DNA from: JBKEDC01 sp047975205
GTDB lineage: Bacteria > Bacteroidota > Bacteroidia > Bacteroidales > Prolixibacteraceae
Assembly: GCA_047975205.1 (NCBI GenBank)
Contig: JBKEDC010000020.1
Span: 1 to 21,936 of the forward strand
DNA: 21,936 nt
Direction of reading: 5' to 3'
In this document: one piece after another, positions 1 to 7,125 of the stretch
Position numbering within the stretch: position 1 is the first letter of the stretch
Layout of the letters: each line of letters opens with the position of its first letter
Notes under the pieces: model-generated
Told to the model about the DNA's origin: nothing
Database searches by the model: none
The model's input: the letters and a program-made list of their open reading frames with translations, nothing else
Made by a program: the position numbers and the translations under genes

Positions 1-258
1 GAAAGAAGCTTCTAGTAAGCAGGTTTTTGGAATAAGTCAAGTGGCAAAATCTTAACCAAAACTAACAAGTTCAATATAAAATAAACAGAAGATCTAGAAA
101 GATTTTAAACTTTGAGACTCCTAAAGATTTATTCTTTAAATTTGTCGCTTAACCGAAAACGGACATTTGGTTCTAGAATTTAAAGACCTAAGCTCACGTA
201 ATATCAGTCGAGTTTGGTTATTAGTATTATCTTTGTTCCGAATTAAAATTTATTCAGA
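1..258. other. Left-edge non-coding region
   Basis: I see no credible reading frame, RNA gene or repeat in this AT-rich stretch apart from the promoter-like element just ahead of the small GIY-YIG gene. The upstream gene lies outside the window, so it is not possible to say whose terminator or leader this is. Confidence 0.5.
228..235 (+). promoter_or_regulatory. Bacteroidota -7 box (TATCTTTG) for the GIY-YIG gene
   Basis: A perfect match to the Bacteroidota -7 consensus TAnnTTTG. It would place the transcription start near 240 and give a leader of about 19 nt before the ATG at 259. No TTTG is found at the expected -33 spacing; the nearest (213-216) is too close. The match and its position are seen directly; activity is inferred. 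Confidence 0.5.
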
Positions 259-507
259 ATGTATTTTGCATATGTACTTTTCAATTTAGAGCGTAATAAG
301 TGGCATTATGGTATTACGCCAAATGAGGATTTAACAAGAATGGTAAGTGCCCATAACAGAGGAATTATTGAGGCTACTCAAGGTATCGGCAAATGGACGC
401 TTATGTATCACGAAAAATGCACAAGCAAGAGTTACGCCATCCGAAGAATAACTTTCTTTAAGAGCATTCCCGGACAGCGTTACTTGAAACGTATACTTAA
501 CTGTTAA
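259..507 (+). CDS. Small GIY-YIG-fold protein, catalytically degenerate
   Basis: An 82-residue protein that covers a single GIY-YIG nuclease domain and nothing else, a common architecture in Bacteroidota. The fold is recognisable from the first strand (Ala-Tyr-Val-Leu at 4-7), the Gly-Ile-Thr turn at 18-20, the HN-x-G motif at 32-35 and the Lys-Ser-x-x-Gly stretch near 68-72. The active-site residues are not intact: the YIG tripeptide reads His-Tyr-Gly (16-18), the position of the catalytic Arg is Met28 (Arg27 is one residue early) and the position of the metal-binding Glu is Ile64. In family terms it should be a poor or inactive nuclease, perhaps keeping DNA binding; that is inference. It is preceded by a TAnnTTTG box and ends 8 bp from the stop of the convergent deoxynucleoside kinase. 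The gene is intact, so it is not an obvious pseudogene. No defence or homing-element genes adjoin it. Confidence 0.75.
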   Translation: MYFAYVLFNLERNKWHYGITPNEDLTRMVSAHNRGIIEATQGIGKWTLMYHEKCTSKSYAIRRITFFKSIPGQRYLKRILNC

Positions 508-515
508 ACAGCCAA

Positions 516-1130
516 TTAGAATAAGCCGTACAATTCAGCTTCTATTCGGTCAATTATATGACTTATTCCTTCAAGGGTTGTTATATCTAGCCTGTCGATA
601 TCAATTGTGAGTATCTTTCCTTCTTTGTATTGAGATGCCCAACTTTCATATCGTTCATTCAACTGAGAAAGATAATCTATCCGAATACTTGTTTCGTAAT
701 CTCTCCCTCGTCTTTGAATATGATTAACTAACGTCGGCACACTTGCTTTAAGATATATAATCAAATCCGGAGCTTGTATTAACCCGCTCATGAGATTGAA
801 TATCGAACGATAATTGCTATAGTCACGTAATGACATCAATCCCATTGAGTGAAGATTAGGTGCAAATATTTCAGCATCTTCAAATATTGTTCGATCTTGA
901 ATAACGGTCTTGCCTGATTCTCTGATTTTTAATATTTGTTCAAATCTACTATTCAAGAAAAAAACTTGTAAGTTGAATGACCAACGATGCATATCCTCAT
1001 AAAAATCATTTAGATACGGGTTGTTGTCTACCTTTTCAAAATGAGGGCTCCAATTATAATGCTTAGCAAGCTGCTCTGTGAGTGTTGTCTTGCCTGCTCC
1101 TATATTTCCTGCTACGGCAATGTGCTTCAT
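516..1130 (-). CDS. Deoxynucleoside kinase (dAK/dGK family)
   Basis: Phosphorylates deoxynucleosides to 5'-monophosphates in the cytosol, the first step of deoxynucleoside salvage. The 204-residue protein starts with a P-loop (GNIGAGKTT, residues 8-16), carries the Asn-Asn-Pro-Tyr-Leu and Phe-Tyr-Glu-Asp segment typical of the family (36-45), the Asp-Arg pair with a following Glu (D79, R80, E84) that positions the 5'-hydroxyl and sugar, and an Arg-rich LID (R140, R141, R143) over the ATP phosphates. The length is normal. The sequence resembles the bacterial deoxyadenosine/deoxyguanosine kinase group more than thymidine kinase, but substrate preference cannot be read with certainty. It starts 24 bp after the stop of the upstream adenosine-kinase-like gene on the same strand, so the two are probably co-transcribed as a nucleoside salvage unit. 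No terminator is visible in the 8 bp before the convergent GIY-YIG gene. Confidence 0.9.
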   Translation of the reverse strand: MKHIAVAGNIGAGKTTLTEQLAKHYNWSPHFEKVDNNPYLNDFYEDMHRWSFNLQVFFLNSRFEQILKIRESGKTVIQDRTIFEDAEIFAPNLHSMGLMSLRDYSNYRSIFNLMSGLIQAPDLIIYLKASVPTLVNHIQRRGRDYETSIRIDYLSQLNERYESWASQYKEGKILTIDIDRLDITTLEGISHIIDRIEAELYGLF

Positions 1131-1154
1131 GATTTACATACTTTGCGTTAATTA

Positions 1155-2174
1155 TTATTTTTTATTTTTCTTATCACTCGCCTCAACTAAGGTAAACCCA
1201 TCTATTTCTTTGTTTATATGCTCCCAAGCAGCATCCGGAATCTTTGCGCCTATTCCTTTAATAACCTCAGAAGCTAATAAACTGCCAATTCTACCACATT
1301 GGTTGTAATTTAATTCATTTGCCATGCCGAATAAGAATCCCGAAGCATAAACATCACCTGCACCGGTAGTATCCATGGCATTTACTTTAAACGGAGGTAT
1401 AAGATGTATAGTGTCACCTGATTGAACCAAAGAACCTTTACTTCCTATTTTTACAATAGCCACTTCACATTGAGTAGCTATATCGCCTAAAGCTTCATAA
1501 GGTTCTTTCCCGGTATAAGCTTTTGCCTCCTCTTCATTGGCAAAAACAATATCTACATAATTATCCATCAGATATTTCATAAAATCCAAATTAGCCTCTA
1601 CCACATTATAGCTAGCCATATCTAATGAAACTTTTAACCCACTTTTTTTAGCTCGTTTTAATATACCTTCAATTAAAGCATGATTAAATACCAAGTAACC
1701 TTCCACATGAAGAATATCGTAAGGCTTGAACATCTTATCATTAAGATCGGTCAGACTCAACTCACTTGCCGCACCCAGATAGGTTCCAAAAGTTCGCTCA
1801 GAATCAGGAGAAATTAATGTGGCTGCTACCCCTGATGGAGTTTCACCTTGTAGATGATGGAATTTAATACCTAAATCTACAAATGATTTATGGAAGAAAT
1901 CTCCCATTTCATCATTATTTACCTTCCCTATAAATGCTGTCTTCCCTCCCAATTGGGCTATGCCTCGAATAGTATTAGCAGCCGATCCTCCTGTTTCCAA
2001 AATCGAATTTAGGCTCGCTGTTGATTCAATAATCTGTTTAGATTTATCGGCATCAACCAACACCATACTTCCTTTAGCTAGATTGAATTCTTGAAGGAGT
2101 TCATCATTGGGGAGTTTAACTAAAATATCTACTAGGGCACTACCTATTCCCACAATTGTTTTTGAATTATTCAT
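1155..2174 (-). CDS. PfkB-family sugar/nucleoside kinase, adenosine kinase-like
   Basis: A 339-residue ribokinase-fold (PfkB) enzyme. The PfkB signatures are present: the Gly-Gly-Ser-Ala-Ala-Asn-Thr motif at 62-68, which contacts the substrate, and DTTGAGD at 268-274, forming the anion hole with D274 as the catalytic base. Overall it resembles the adenosine kinase-like proteins often annotated in Bacteroidota: a long N-terminal segment, then Gly-Ile-Gly-Ser-Ala-Leu-Val-Asp at 9-16. It probably phosphorylates adenosine or another ribonucleoside; ribokinase or fructokinase activity is a possible alternative that family-level reading cannot exclude. The C-terminus ends in a run of Lys and Asn, probably a disordered tail. 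It lies upstream of the deoxynucleoside kinase (24 bp), which supports a role in nucleoside salvage, and downstream of a terminator that separates it from the receiver-domain gene. No clear promoter of its own was found in the short gap, so some read-through may drive it. Confidence 0.85.
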   Translation of the reverse strand: MNNSKTIVGIGSALVDILVKLPNDELLQEFNLAKGSMVLVDADKSKQIIESTASLNSILETGGSAANTIRGIAQLGGKTAFIGKVNNDEMGDFFHKSFVDLGIKFHHLQGETPSGVAATLISPDSERTFGTYLGAASELSLTDLNDKMFKPYDILHVEGYLVFNHALIEGILKRAKKSGLKVSLDMASYNVVEANLDFMKYLMDNYVDIVFANEEEAKAYTGKEPYEALGDIATQCEVAIVKIGSKGSLVQSGDTIHLIPPFKVNAMDTTGAGDVYASGFLFGMANELNYNQCGRIGSLLASEVIKGIGAKIPDAAWEHINKEIDGFTLVEASDKKNKK

Positions 2175-2192
2175 CTTGACATATGTAATGAT

Positions 2193-2222
2193 AAAAAAAG
2201 CCCAAGCAAATGCCGGGCTTTT
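2193..2222 (-). terminator. Rho-independent terminator after the receiver-domain gene
   Basis: An inverted repeat AAAAGCCC (2196-2203) / GGGCTTTT (2215-2222) with an 11-nt loop. Read leftward it ends in seven T residues (A tract 2193-2199 on the + strand). It lies between the stop of the receiver-domain gene and the start of the PfkB kinase gene, so it should separate the two leftward transcripts. Confidence 0.8.
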
Positions 2223-2247
2223 CTATGTTGTTTATGTTATATTATAT

Positions 2248-2778
2248 TCAGCTCTTAAAAATTGTCTTTAGGGTCCATCCAAAGTGTTGAGGATTCAAAA
2301 GTACAAAAATAATTACAAGGGCAATGAAAATCGCTAATGCAATGAAAAAGAAAGATATTCCTTTCTTATAGTTTGTTTTTTGAATTTCCAAAGATTTAAA
2401 TGCCTCGATACGATCAATTTTAGTCACCAATTTTTTCAAAGCCATTTGATCTTTTACAATATAATCGTAAGCCCCATATTTTATGGTGTTAATAGCTACT
2501 TCAATATTATCATTCCCTGAAAGAAAAATAAATTCAACGCTTGGATATCTAGCTTTTGCAGCTTTTAATACTTCAATACCATTAATTCCTCCTAGAAGGT
2601 AGTCTTGAACAATGATCGATGGTTCTCGATTTTCAAGAGCTTTCAAAACATCTTCCCCTGAAAGGAAGGCTTCTACATTAGTATACCCGTTAGTTTTTAG
2701 GAAACTAACAATTAATCGATTATACACCTGATTATCCTCAACAACAAATAGAAGAGGAGTTTTATTGCCTAAAACCAT
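2248..2778 (-). CDS. Membrane-anchored response-regulator receiver domain protein
   Basis: A 176-residue protein with an N-terminal CheY-like receiver domain (about 8-125) and one C-terminal hydrophobic helix (about 141-161), ending in a 15-residue polar tail. The phosphorylation site is complete: acidic pair E14/D15, phospho-acceptor D59, the switch Ser at 87 and the conserved Lys at 109. There is no DNA-binding, enzymatic or other output domain. With the receiver in the cytosol, the C-terminal tail would point to the periplasm. Lone receivers are usually soluble, so the tether is unusual; it may act as a localised phosphate sink or as a switch for a membrane partner, which is inference. No histidine kinase adjoins it. 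The gene is monocistronic: a two-box Bacteroidota promoter lies upstream and a terminator downstream. Confidence 0.85.
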   Translation of the reverse strand: MVLGNKTPLLFVVEDNQVYNRLIVSFLKTNGYTNVEAFLSGEDVLKALENREPSIIVQDYLLGGINGIEVLKAAKARYPSVEFIFLSGNDNIEVAINTIKYGAYDYIVKDQMALKKLVTKIDRIEAFKSLEIQKTNYKKGISFFFIALAIFIALVIIFVLLNPQHFGWTLKTIFKS

Positions 2779-2848
2779 ATGGTAAAGTTTTGCCTGTTTC
2801 TGTGTGTGTATGCAGCTAAAAAAAGATATACAGCCACTATTAATAGCA

Positions 2849-2879
2849 CAAATGTAGCATAAATATAAAATTAAACAAA
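2849..2879 (-). promoter_or_regulatory. Two-box Bacteroidota promoter for the receiver-domain gene
   Basis: On the - strand, TTTG (2876-2879) is followed after 19 nt by TACATTTG (2849-2856), a full match to the -33 TTTG / -7 TAnnTTTG pattern of the primary sigma factor. The inferred start near 2844 gives a leader of about 65 nt. This is the best promoter in the window. Confidence 0.7.
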
Positions 2880-3097
2880 TTTTTGAAAAAAGCTACAAGT
2901 GGTAATTTAATTTATGATATGAAATAACTATTAGCAAGTTGAGTAAAGAGCAGGTCAACTTAATGCAACTGTATCTATTTTGTAATAATAGTGTAATCTT
3001 ATCGCTTGTATTTTGTGGTGTAAGAATTAAATACAGAGAACACCGGTAAGTAGTTACTAGATATTGATAGTATGCAACTACTTCTAAAAACAAGTTT
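2880..3097 (+). promoter_or_regulatory. Leader region of the TonB receptor operon with a bulged stem-loop
   Basis: The gap between the divergent receiver gene and the receptor holds no gene. Two near-consensus -7-like elements, both TATTTTG (2976-2982 and 3009-3015), have one base fewer than TAnnTTTG, so the promoter is not certain. A stem-loop lies at 3048-3083: AAGTAGTT pairs with AACTACTT, and inside it ACTA pairs with TAGT, giving 12 bp with a 4-nt bulge (ATGC, 3072-3075) and an 8-nt loop. It ends 14 nt before the ATG, so it could limit ribosome access. It has no T tract and is not a terminator. The pairing is seen directly; a regulatory role is inferred. Confidence 0.45.
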
Positions 3098-5824
3098 ATG
3101 GATATTAGAAAGCAAGTCTTACTCCTTATTTTTTCTTTTTTATCGATATTTGCAATGGCACAAAAGGCAACTGTTGTAGGAGCAGTTATCGATAAAAAAA
3201 GTGGAGAAACTTTAATCGGAGCCACCGTTATGTTGCAAGGAACAACATCGGGTGCAATGGCTGATTTTGAAGGTAATTATACCTTCACTGCAGATCCCGG
3301 AGTTTACAACGTGATTTGTTCATTTGTTTCGTATGAAACGCAAAAAATACCTAACGTTGAGATAAAAGCAGATGAAACATACACATTTAACTTCAGCATG
3401 GTAGATGCTGCTGTTGAAATTGGTGGAGTGGAAGTAGTTGCTAAAAGAGATCAATCTTCTGAAAGCATGATGCTGATTGAACAGCGAAAAGCATCAGGAA
3501 TTAAAGAGAGTATTGGTGCTTCTCGTTTATCCCAGCTCGGTGTTTCTGATGCTGCAACTGCAACTGCCAAGATTTCAGGGGTTGTTAAAAGTGAAGGTTC
3601 AGGCGATGTGTACATCAGAGGTTTGGGTGATCGTTACCTTTCTACGTCGATGAACGGCTTGCCGATACCATCGGATGATGTGGAGAAAAAGAATATCGAT
3701 TTGAATCTATTCTCAACTGATGTAATCCAAAATGTGGGCATTAATAAGACATACACTGTGGAAAACAGTGCAGATCAAGCATCAGGAAATGTAGATATTG
3801 CTTCTAAAACTGAAGATGATGGTTGGTCGATAGGATTATCGCTTAATTCTAATTCCAATGTAATTGCTAATGGTTTTAGTAATTTCCGTTCCTCTCAAAA
3901 TATGAATGATATTGCTTTCGGTTTTTATAAATCGCCCTACAATACTGTAGATGCTGTTAACAGACAGAGTTGGGAACCAATACGACGCAAATTCCCACTA
4001 GCTTATGATTTTTCTGTTTCTTACGGACATCATTGGGATTTCGGACAAGAGCGTAAACTACTCCTTTTTACTACGCTAAACCATGGTTCATCATCAAACT
4101 ATCAAAAAGGAACGTTTAAAGCTTACAGGTCGAATGTATTAAATAATTCATTCGACGATGTGGAAACCTATAATACAAACATCAACACTACCGGATTACT
4201 GAGCCTAGAATATAACTTTAATAATGACAATAGCATTCATTTTAATAGCATGACTATTCTCAAAACAACCGATGAATTATATGAGTCGGGAAGAGATGGT
4301 AATGGTTACATGTATGATATGGATATTCAACCTTGGACCGGAGCCTTTGTGCGCGATCAAAATACAAAAGAAACGCAGATGTTCATCAACCAGCTAATTG
4401 GCAAACATAAAATGAATGATAAAAACAACTTAGACTGGGCATTAGGTTATAACGTGGTTAATGCTGATGAGCCAAACCGTATTCGCAATGAAATGATGCA
4501 AAAAGATGGTATAGCTTACTTCTATAACGTGAGCGACTATCAACAACGTAAGTCATCGCAGTCTATTGTCGACAGCGAGTTTAACGGATACGTAAAAAAT
4601 GTTCATCAGTTTGTAGATACCGATAAGAAAGTATTAAAGTTGAATACCGGAGCTAATTTCAGGATGAAACATCGCGATTTTAATTCTCAGTTCGTAGGGA
4701 TTAGAGCTAAAGGATTAAGCGTGCCTTCCATCGATGATGTGGACGATGCATTTCTTAATCAAGATGTGACCGTACGAGAACAGACTCCTGACACATATAA
4801 CGGAGACCTGCTTGTATTGGCAGCCTATACAAGCCTAGATTTTGCCAGAAATAAATTCAGCGGAAACGTTGGACTTCGTTATGAATACGACCAAATTAAT
4901 GTGAATTGGAATGTAAACAATTATGTCGGACGAGAGGGAGAAACAAATAATATTTACAATAATCTTTTACCGAGTTTAAACTTAAAGTATCAAATTAACG
5001 ACAAACATACTTTGCGATTCGTGACCAGTAAAACAACCACTCTACCTGAATTTAAAGAATTAGCTCCTTTTGAATATGTTTCGCCAACAGGCAGAGTAAC
5101 CAAAGGTAATCCTGACCTATTAAATTCACAAGACTATAATTTTGATTTGAAATGGGAGTTTTTCCCAACTCGTTCAAACTTATTCTCGGCAACAGCCTTC
5201 TACAAAATGATTAAAGACCCGATTAACATGGCACAAACTCGCGGTTCGTCAGGCTATTTTTATTACGCCAATACCGGTAAACAAGCCAATATATACGGGT
5301 TGGAAGCAGAAGCTAGATTTGCTATCATAAAGGCCAAAGACTTAGGGCAGCCAAAATTGGATATGACTTTGAATGCCACTAAAATGTGGTTTAATCAAGA
5401 TTTATTTGAGGAATTCCAATACAACAATAAAACAACAACAGATTTACAGGGTGCAGCCGGGTTCATCTTTAATGGGGCAATGACATTTTCTACTAACACA
5501 GAAAACCCCTTCACAGCCACTGTTGCGGCAAACTACTCCGGCGATAAAGTATTTGCTTTAGGTGCTCCTGAGGATCAAGAAAATCGAAACACTTTTTTTA
5601 ATAATGAAATTATTGAAAAGGGATTTGCCACGCTTGATTTAGTTCTTACAAAAAAGCTTTCTGATATGTGGAGCTTAAAGTTGAGCGCAAAGAACCTACT
5701 GAATCCCACGATTAAACAAACACAAGATATTGTGCCAATCAATGGAGAATCACCTTACAACGATGTGGTAAGCTCATATAAACGTGGGGTAGATATCAAA
5801 CTTGGAGTAAGTCTTAATTTCTAA
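3098..5824 (+). CDS. TonB-dependent outer-membrane receptor with carboxypeptidase-regulatory-like domain
   Basis: A 908-residue outer-membrane receptor that should import a ligand using energy from TonB-ExbBD. In order: a signal peptide (about 1-21, cleaved after Ala-Met-Ala), a CarboxypepD_reg-like domain (about 24-98, with the Gly-Ala-Thr-Val and Asp-Phe-Glu-Gly-Asn-Tyr motifs of this domain), a plug domain (about 118-238, containing a Val-Tyr-Ile-Arg-Gly-Leu-Gly motif near 171-177) and a 22-strand-type beta barrel to the C-terminal Phe908. There is no STN domain, so it is not expected to signal to an anti-sigma factor. It lacks the typical SusC neighbours: the next gene (36 bp downstream) is not a SusD but a beta-repeat lipoprotein, so this belongs to a different receptor-lipoprotein class. 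The ligand cannot be read from the sequence. The start is chosen because it directly precedes the signal peptide; no Shine-Dalgarno is obvious, as is normal in this phylum. Confidence 0.92.
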   Translation: MDIRKQVLLLIFSFLSIFAMAQKATVVGAVIDKKSGETLIGATVMLQGTTSGAMADFEGNYTFTADPGVYNVICSFVSYETQKIPNVEIKADETYTFNFSMVDAAVEIGGVEVVAKRDQSSESMMLIEQRKASGIKESIGASRLSQLGVSDAATATAKISGVVKSEGSGDVYIRGLGDRYLSTSMNGLPIPSDDVEKKNIDLNLFSTDVIQNVGINKTYTVENSADQASGNVDIASKTEDDGWSIGLSLNSNSNVIANGFSNFRSSQNMNDIAFGFYKSPYNTVDAVNRQSWEPIRRKFPLAYDFSVSYGHHWDFGQERKLLLFTTLNHGSSSNYQKGTFKAYRSNVLNNSFDDVETYNTNINTTGLLSLEYNFNNDNSIHFNSMTILKTTDELYESGRDGNGYMYDMDIQPWTGAFVRDQNTKETQMFINQLIGKHKMNDKNNLDWALGYNVVNADEPNRIRNEMMQKDGIAYFYNVSDYQQRKSSQSIVDSEFNGYVKNVHQFVDTDKKVLKLNTGANFRMKHRDFNSQFVGIRAKGLSVPSIDDVDDAFLNQDVTVREQTPDTYNGDLLVLAAYTSLDFARNKFSGNVGLRYEYDQINVNWNVNNYVGREGETNNIYNNLLPSLNLKYQINDKHTLRFVTSKTTTLPEFKELAPFEYVSPTGRVTKGNPDLLNSQDYNFDLKWEFFPTRSNLFSATAFYKMIKDPINMAQTRGSSGYFYYANTGKQANIYGLEAEARFAIIKAKDLGQPKLDMTLNATKMWFNQDLFEEFQYNNKTTTDLQGAAGFIFNGAMTFSTNTENPFTATVAANYSGDKVFALGAPEDQENRNTFFNNEIIEKGFATLDLVLTKKLSDMWSLKLSAKNLLNPTIKQTQDIVPINGESPYNDVVSSYKRGVDIKLGVSLNF

Positions 5825-5860
5825 ATTATTTTAAACAATCATATAAATATTAAAGGAAAC

Positions 5861-6913
5861 ATGAAAAACGCAAAGAAAATTTTCGGACTTTTAGTGATGA
5901 CCGCCATAGCATTTTCAAGCTGTAGCGACGACAACAATGGAGACAACAGTGGAGACAAGAGCGTTACTGACCTATTGGATGAAGGCACTATGAATGGTAA
6001 ACTAACAGAAGATTATACACTTGATGGCTCATCGTATCGATTAACCGGTTCTTTTATTGTTGAAGCCGGGGCTACCCTAACTATTCCCGCCGGAACTCAA
6101 ATTGTTGCTAATGCCGGAGGTACTGACGTTTACATAGCTGTCATGATGGGAGCTAAAATTAATATTAAAGGTACGGAAGAAAATCCGGTAGTTATGGCAT
6201 CAACAAGTGCAACCCCCGGAGATTGGGGCGGACTGACGATCTGCGGGAAAGCAACTACCACAAATGGTGAAAATGCAGAAGCTGAAGTAGGTGGATTCAT
6301 CTACGGAGGAACCGATGATGCAGATAACTCGGGTGATATACAATATTTGATTATTAAGGGAACAGGTGCTGCTATTAATCCGGAATCAGAGTACAACGGT
6401 ATATCTTTCTATGCAGTGGGCTCTGCTACAACTATTAATAATATCGCCGTTTTTAACGGATCTGATGATGGTGTAGAATTTTTCGGAGGAACAGCAAATG
6501 CCAGTAATGTATATCTTAGTAACCTAGATGATGATGCTTGCGATTGGGCTGAAGGTTGGAATGGAAAAATTACCAACTTATATATTTCTAACACCGCAGA
6601 AGGATTCTCAACTGCATTTGAAGGAGATGGAGTAAACAACATGCCGGCATTTGAGAATGTCACTTGTGTTGCAACCGTTGATGGCACTTGTTTTCAGTTC
6701 AAGAAAGAATCCGGAGCTGCAATTAAAAACCTTTATCTTGATGGATATACCAATCAACTGGATTTCGTAAATGACGGTGCTACTACTAACGTGACGCTAG
6801 ATGGTGCCGCTATTGATGTAACGAATACTTCTAGCACTTATTACTCATTTAATTCAGGTTTAGCAACTACTCCTACAGTAGATGCAGCTAGTTTTGATTG
6901 GGCTACAAAATAA
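5861..6913 (+). CDS. Surface-type lipoprotein with beta-helix-like repeats, partner of the TonB receptor
   Basis: A 350-residue lipoprotein. The signal peptide ends at a lipobox with Cys21, followed by Ser-Asp-Asp-Asn-Asn, which fits the Bacteroidota lipoprotein export signal for display on the cell surface. The mature part is rich in short beta segments with Gly, Asn and Asp turns, like a right-handed parallel beta helix. Landmark motifs are DWGGLTICGK (121-130), Tyr-Gly-Gly-Thr-Asp-Asp-Ala-Asp-Asn-Ser-Gly (148-158), DDGVEFFGG (202-210) and an Asp-rich DDDACDWAEGW (223-233). I recognise the Trp-Gly-Gly and Asp-Asp-Gly-x-Glu-Phe-Phe-Gly-Gly pattern as a widespread Bacteroidota family that often sits beside a TonB receptor, but I know of no proven function. 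It has no T9SS C-terminal domain. It is co-transcribed with the receptor (36-bp gap) and ends before a strong terminator. Ligand capture or delivery to the receptor is the natural inference. Confidence 0.8.
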   Translation: MKNAKKIFGLLVMTAIAFSSCSDDNNGDNSGDKSVTDLLDEGTMNGKLTEDYTLDGSSYRLTGSFIVEAGATLTIPAGTQIVANAGGTDVYIAVMMGAKINIKGTEENPVVMASTSATPGDWGGLTICGKATTTNGENAEAEVGGFIYGGTDDADNSGDIQYLIIKGTGAAINPESEYNGISFYAVGSATTINNIAVFNGSDDGVEFFGGTANASNVYLSNLDDDACDWAEGWNGKITNLYISNTAEGFSTAFEGDGVNNMPAFENVTCVATVDGTCFQFKKESGAAIKNLYLDGYTNQLDFVNDGATTNVTLDGAAIDVTNTSSTYYSFNSGLATTPTVDAASFDWATK

Positions 6914-6974
6914 TATATGCACGCATATATATAAAAGATGTAGTCTTTGGACTGCATGTCCTTAACTTGTCTTT

Positions 6975-7007
6975 AAACCGACGTGCCCCTAACACGTCGG
7001 TTTTTTT
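6975..7007 (+). terminator. Rho-independent terminator of the TonB receptor/lipoprotein operon
   Basis: CCGACGTG (6978-6985) pairs perfectly with CACGTCGG (6993-7000) around a 7-nt loop, extended by AAA/TTT, and is followed by seven T residues (7001-7007). It lies about 60 nt after the lipoprotein stop. Confidence 0.93.
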
Positions 7008-7093
7008 ATTTTAAACGGCTAAGCCCCTAATCTGTATATTTCCCGGTCAAGCGATTTAATTCCTCGCAACAAACAACTCCACATTAAATTTAT

Positions 7094-7101
7094 TACTTTT
7101 A
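7094..7101 (+). promoter_or_regulatory. Probable -7 box (TACTTTTA) for tsaB
   Basis: Matches TAnnTTTG except for the last base and sits 24 nt before the tsaB ATG, the same distance as in other genes of the window. No -33 TTTG is visible. The match is imperfect, so this is tentative. Confidence 0.3.
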
Positions 7102-7125
7102 CCGCATTCATTCAGATAAAGCATC

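Noticed and set aside
2893..3225. A leftward 110-codon frame across the TonB receptor start
   Set aside because: It overlaps the signal-peptide region of the receptor antisense and resembles no family; it is a shadow frame.
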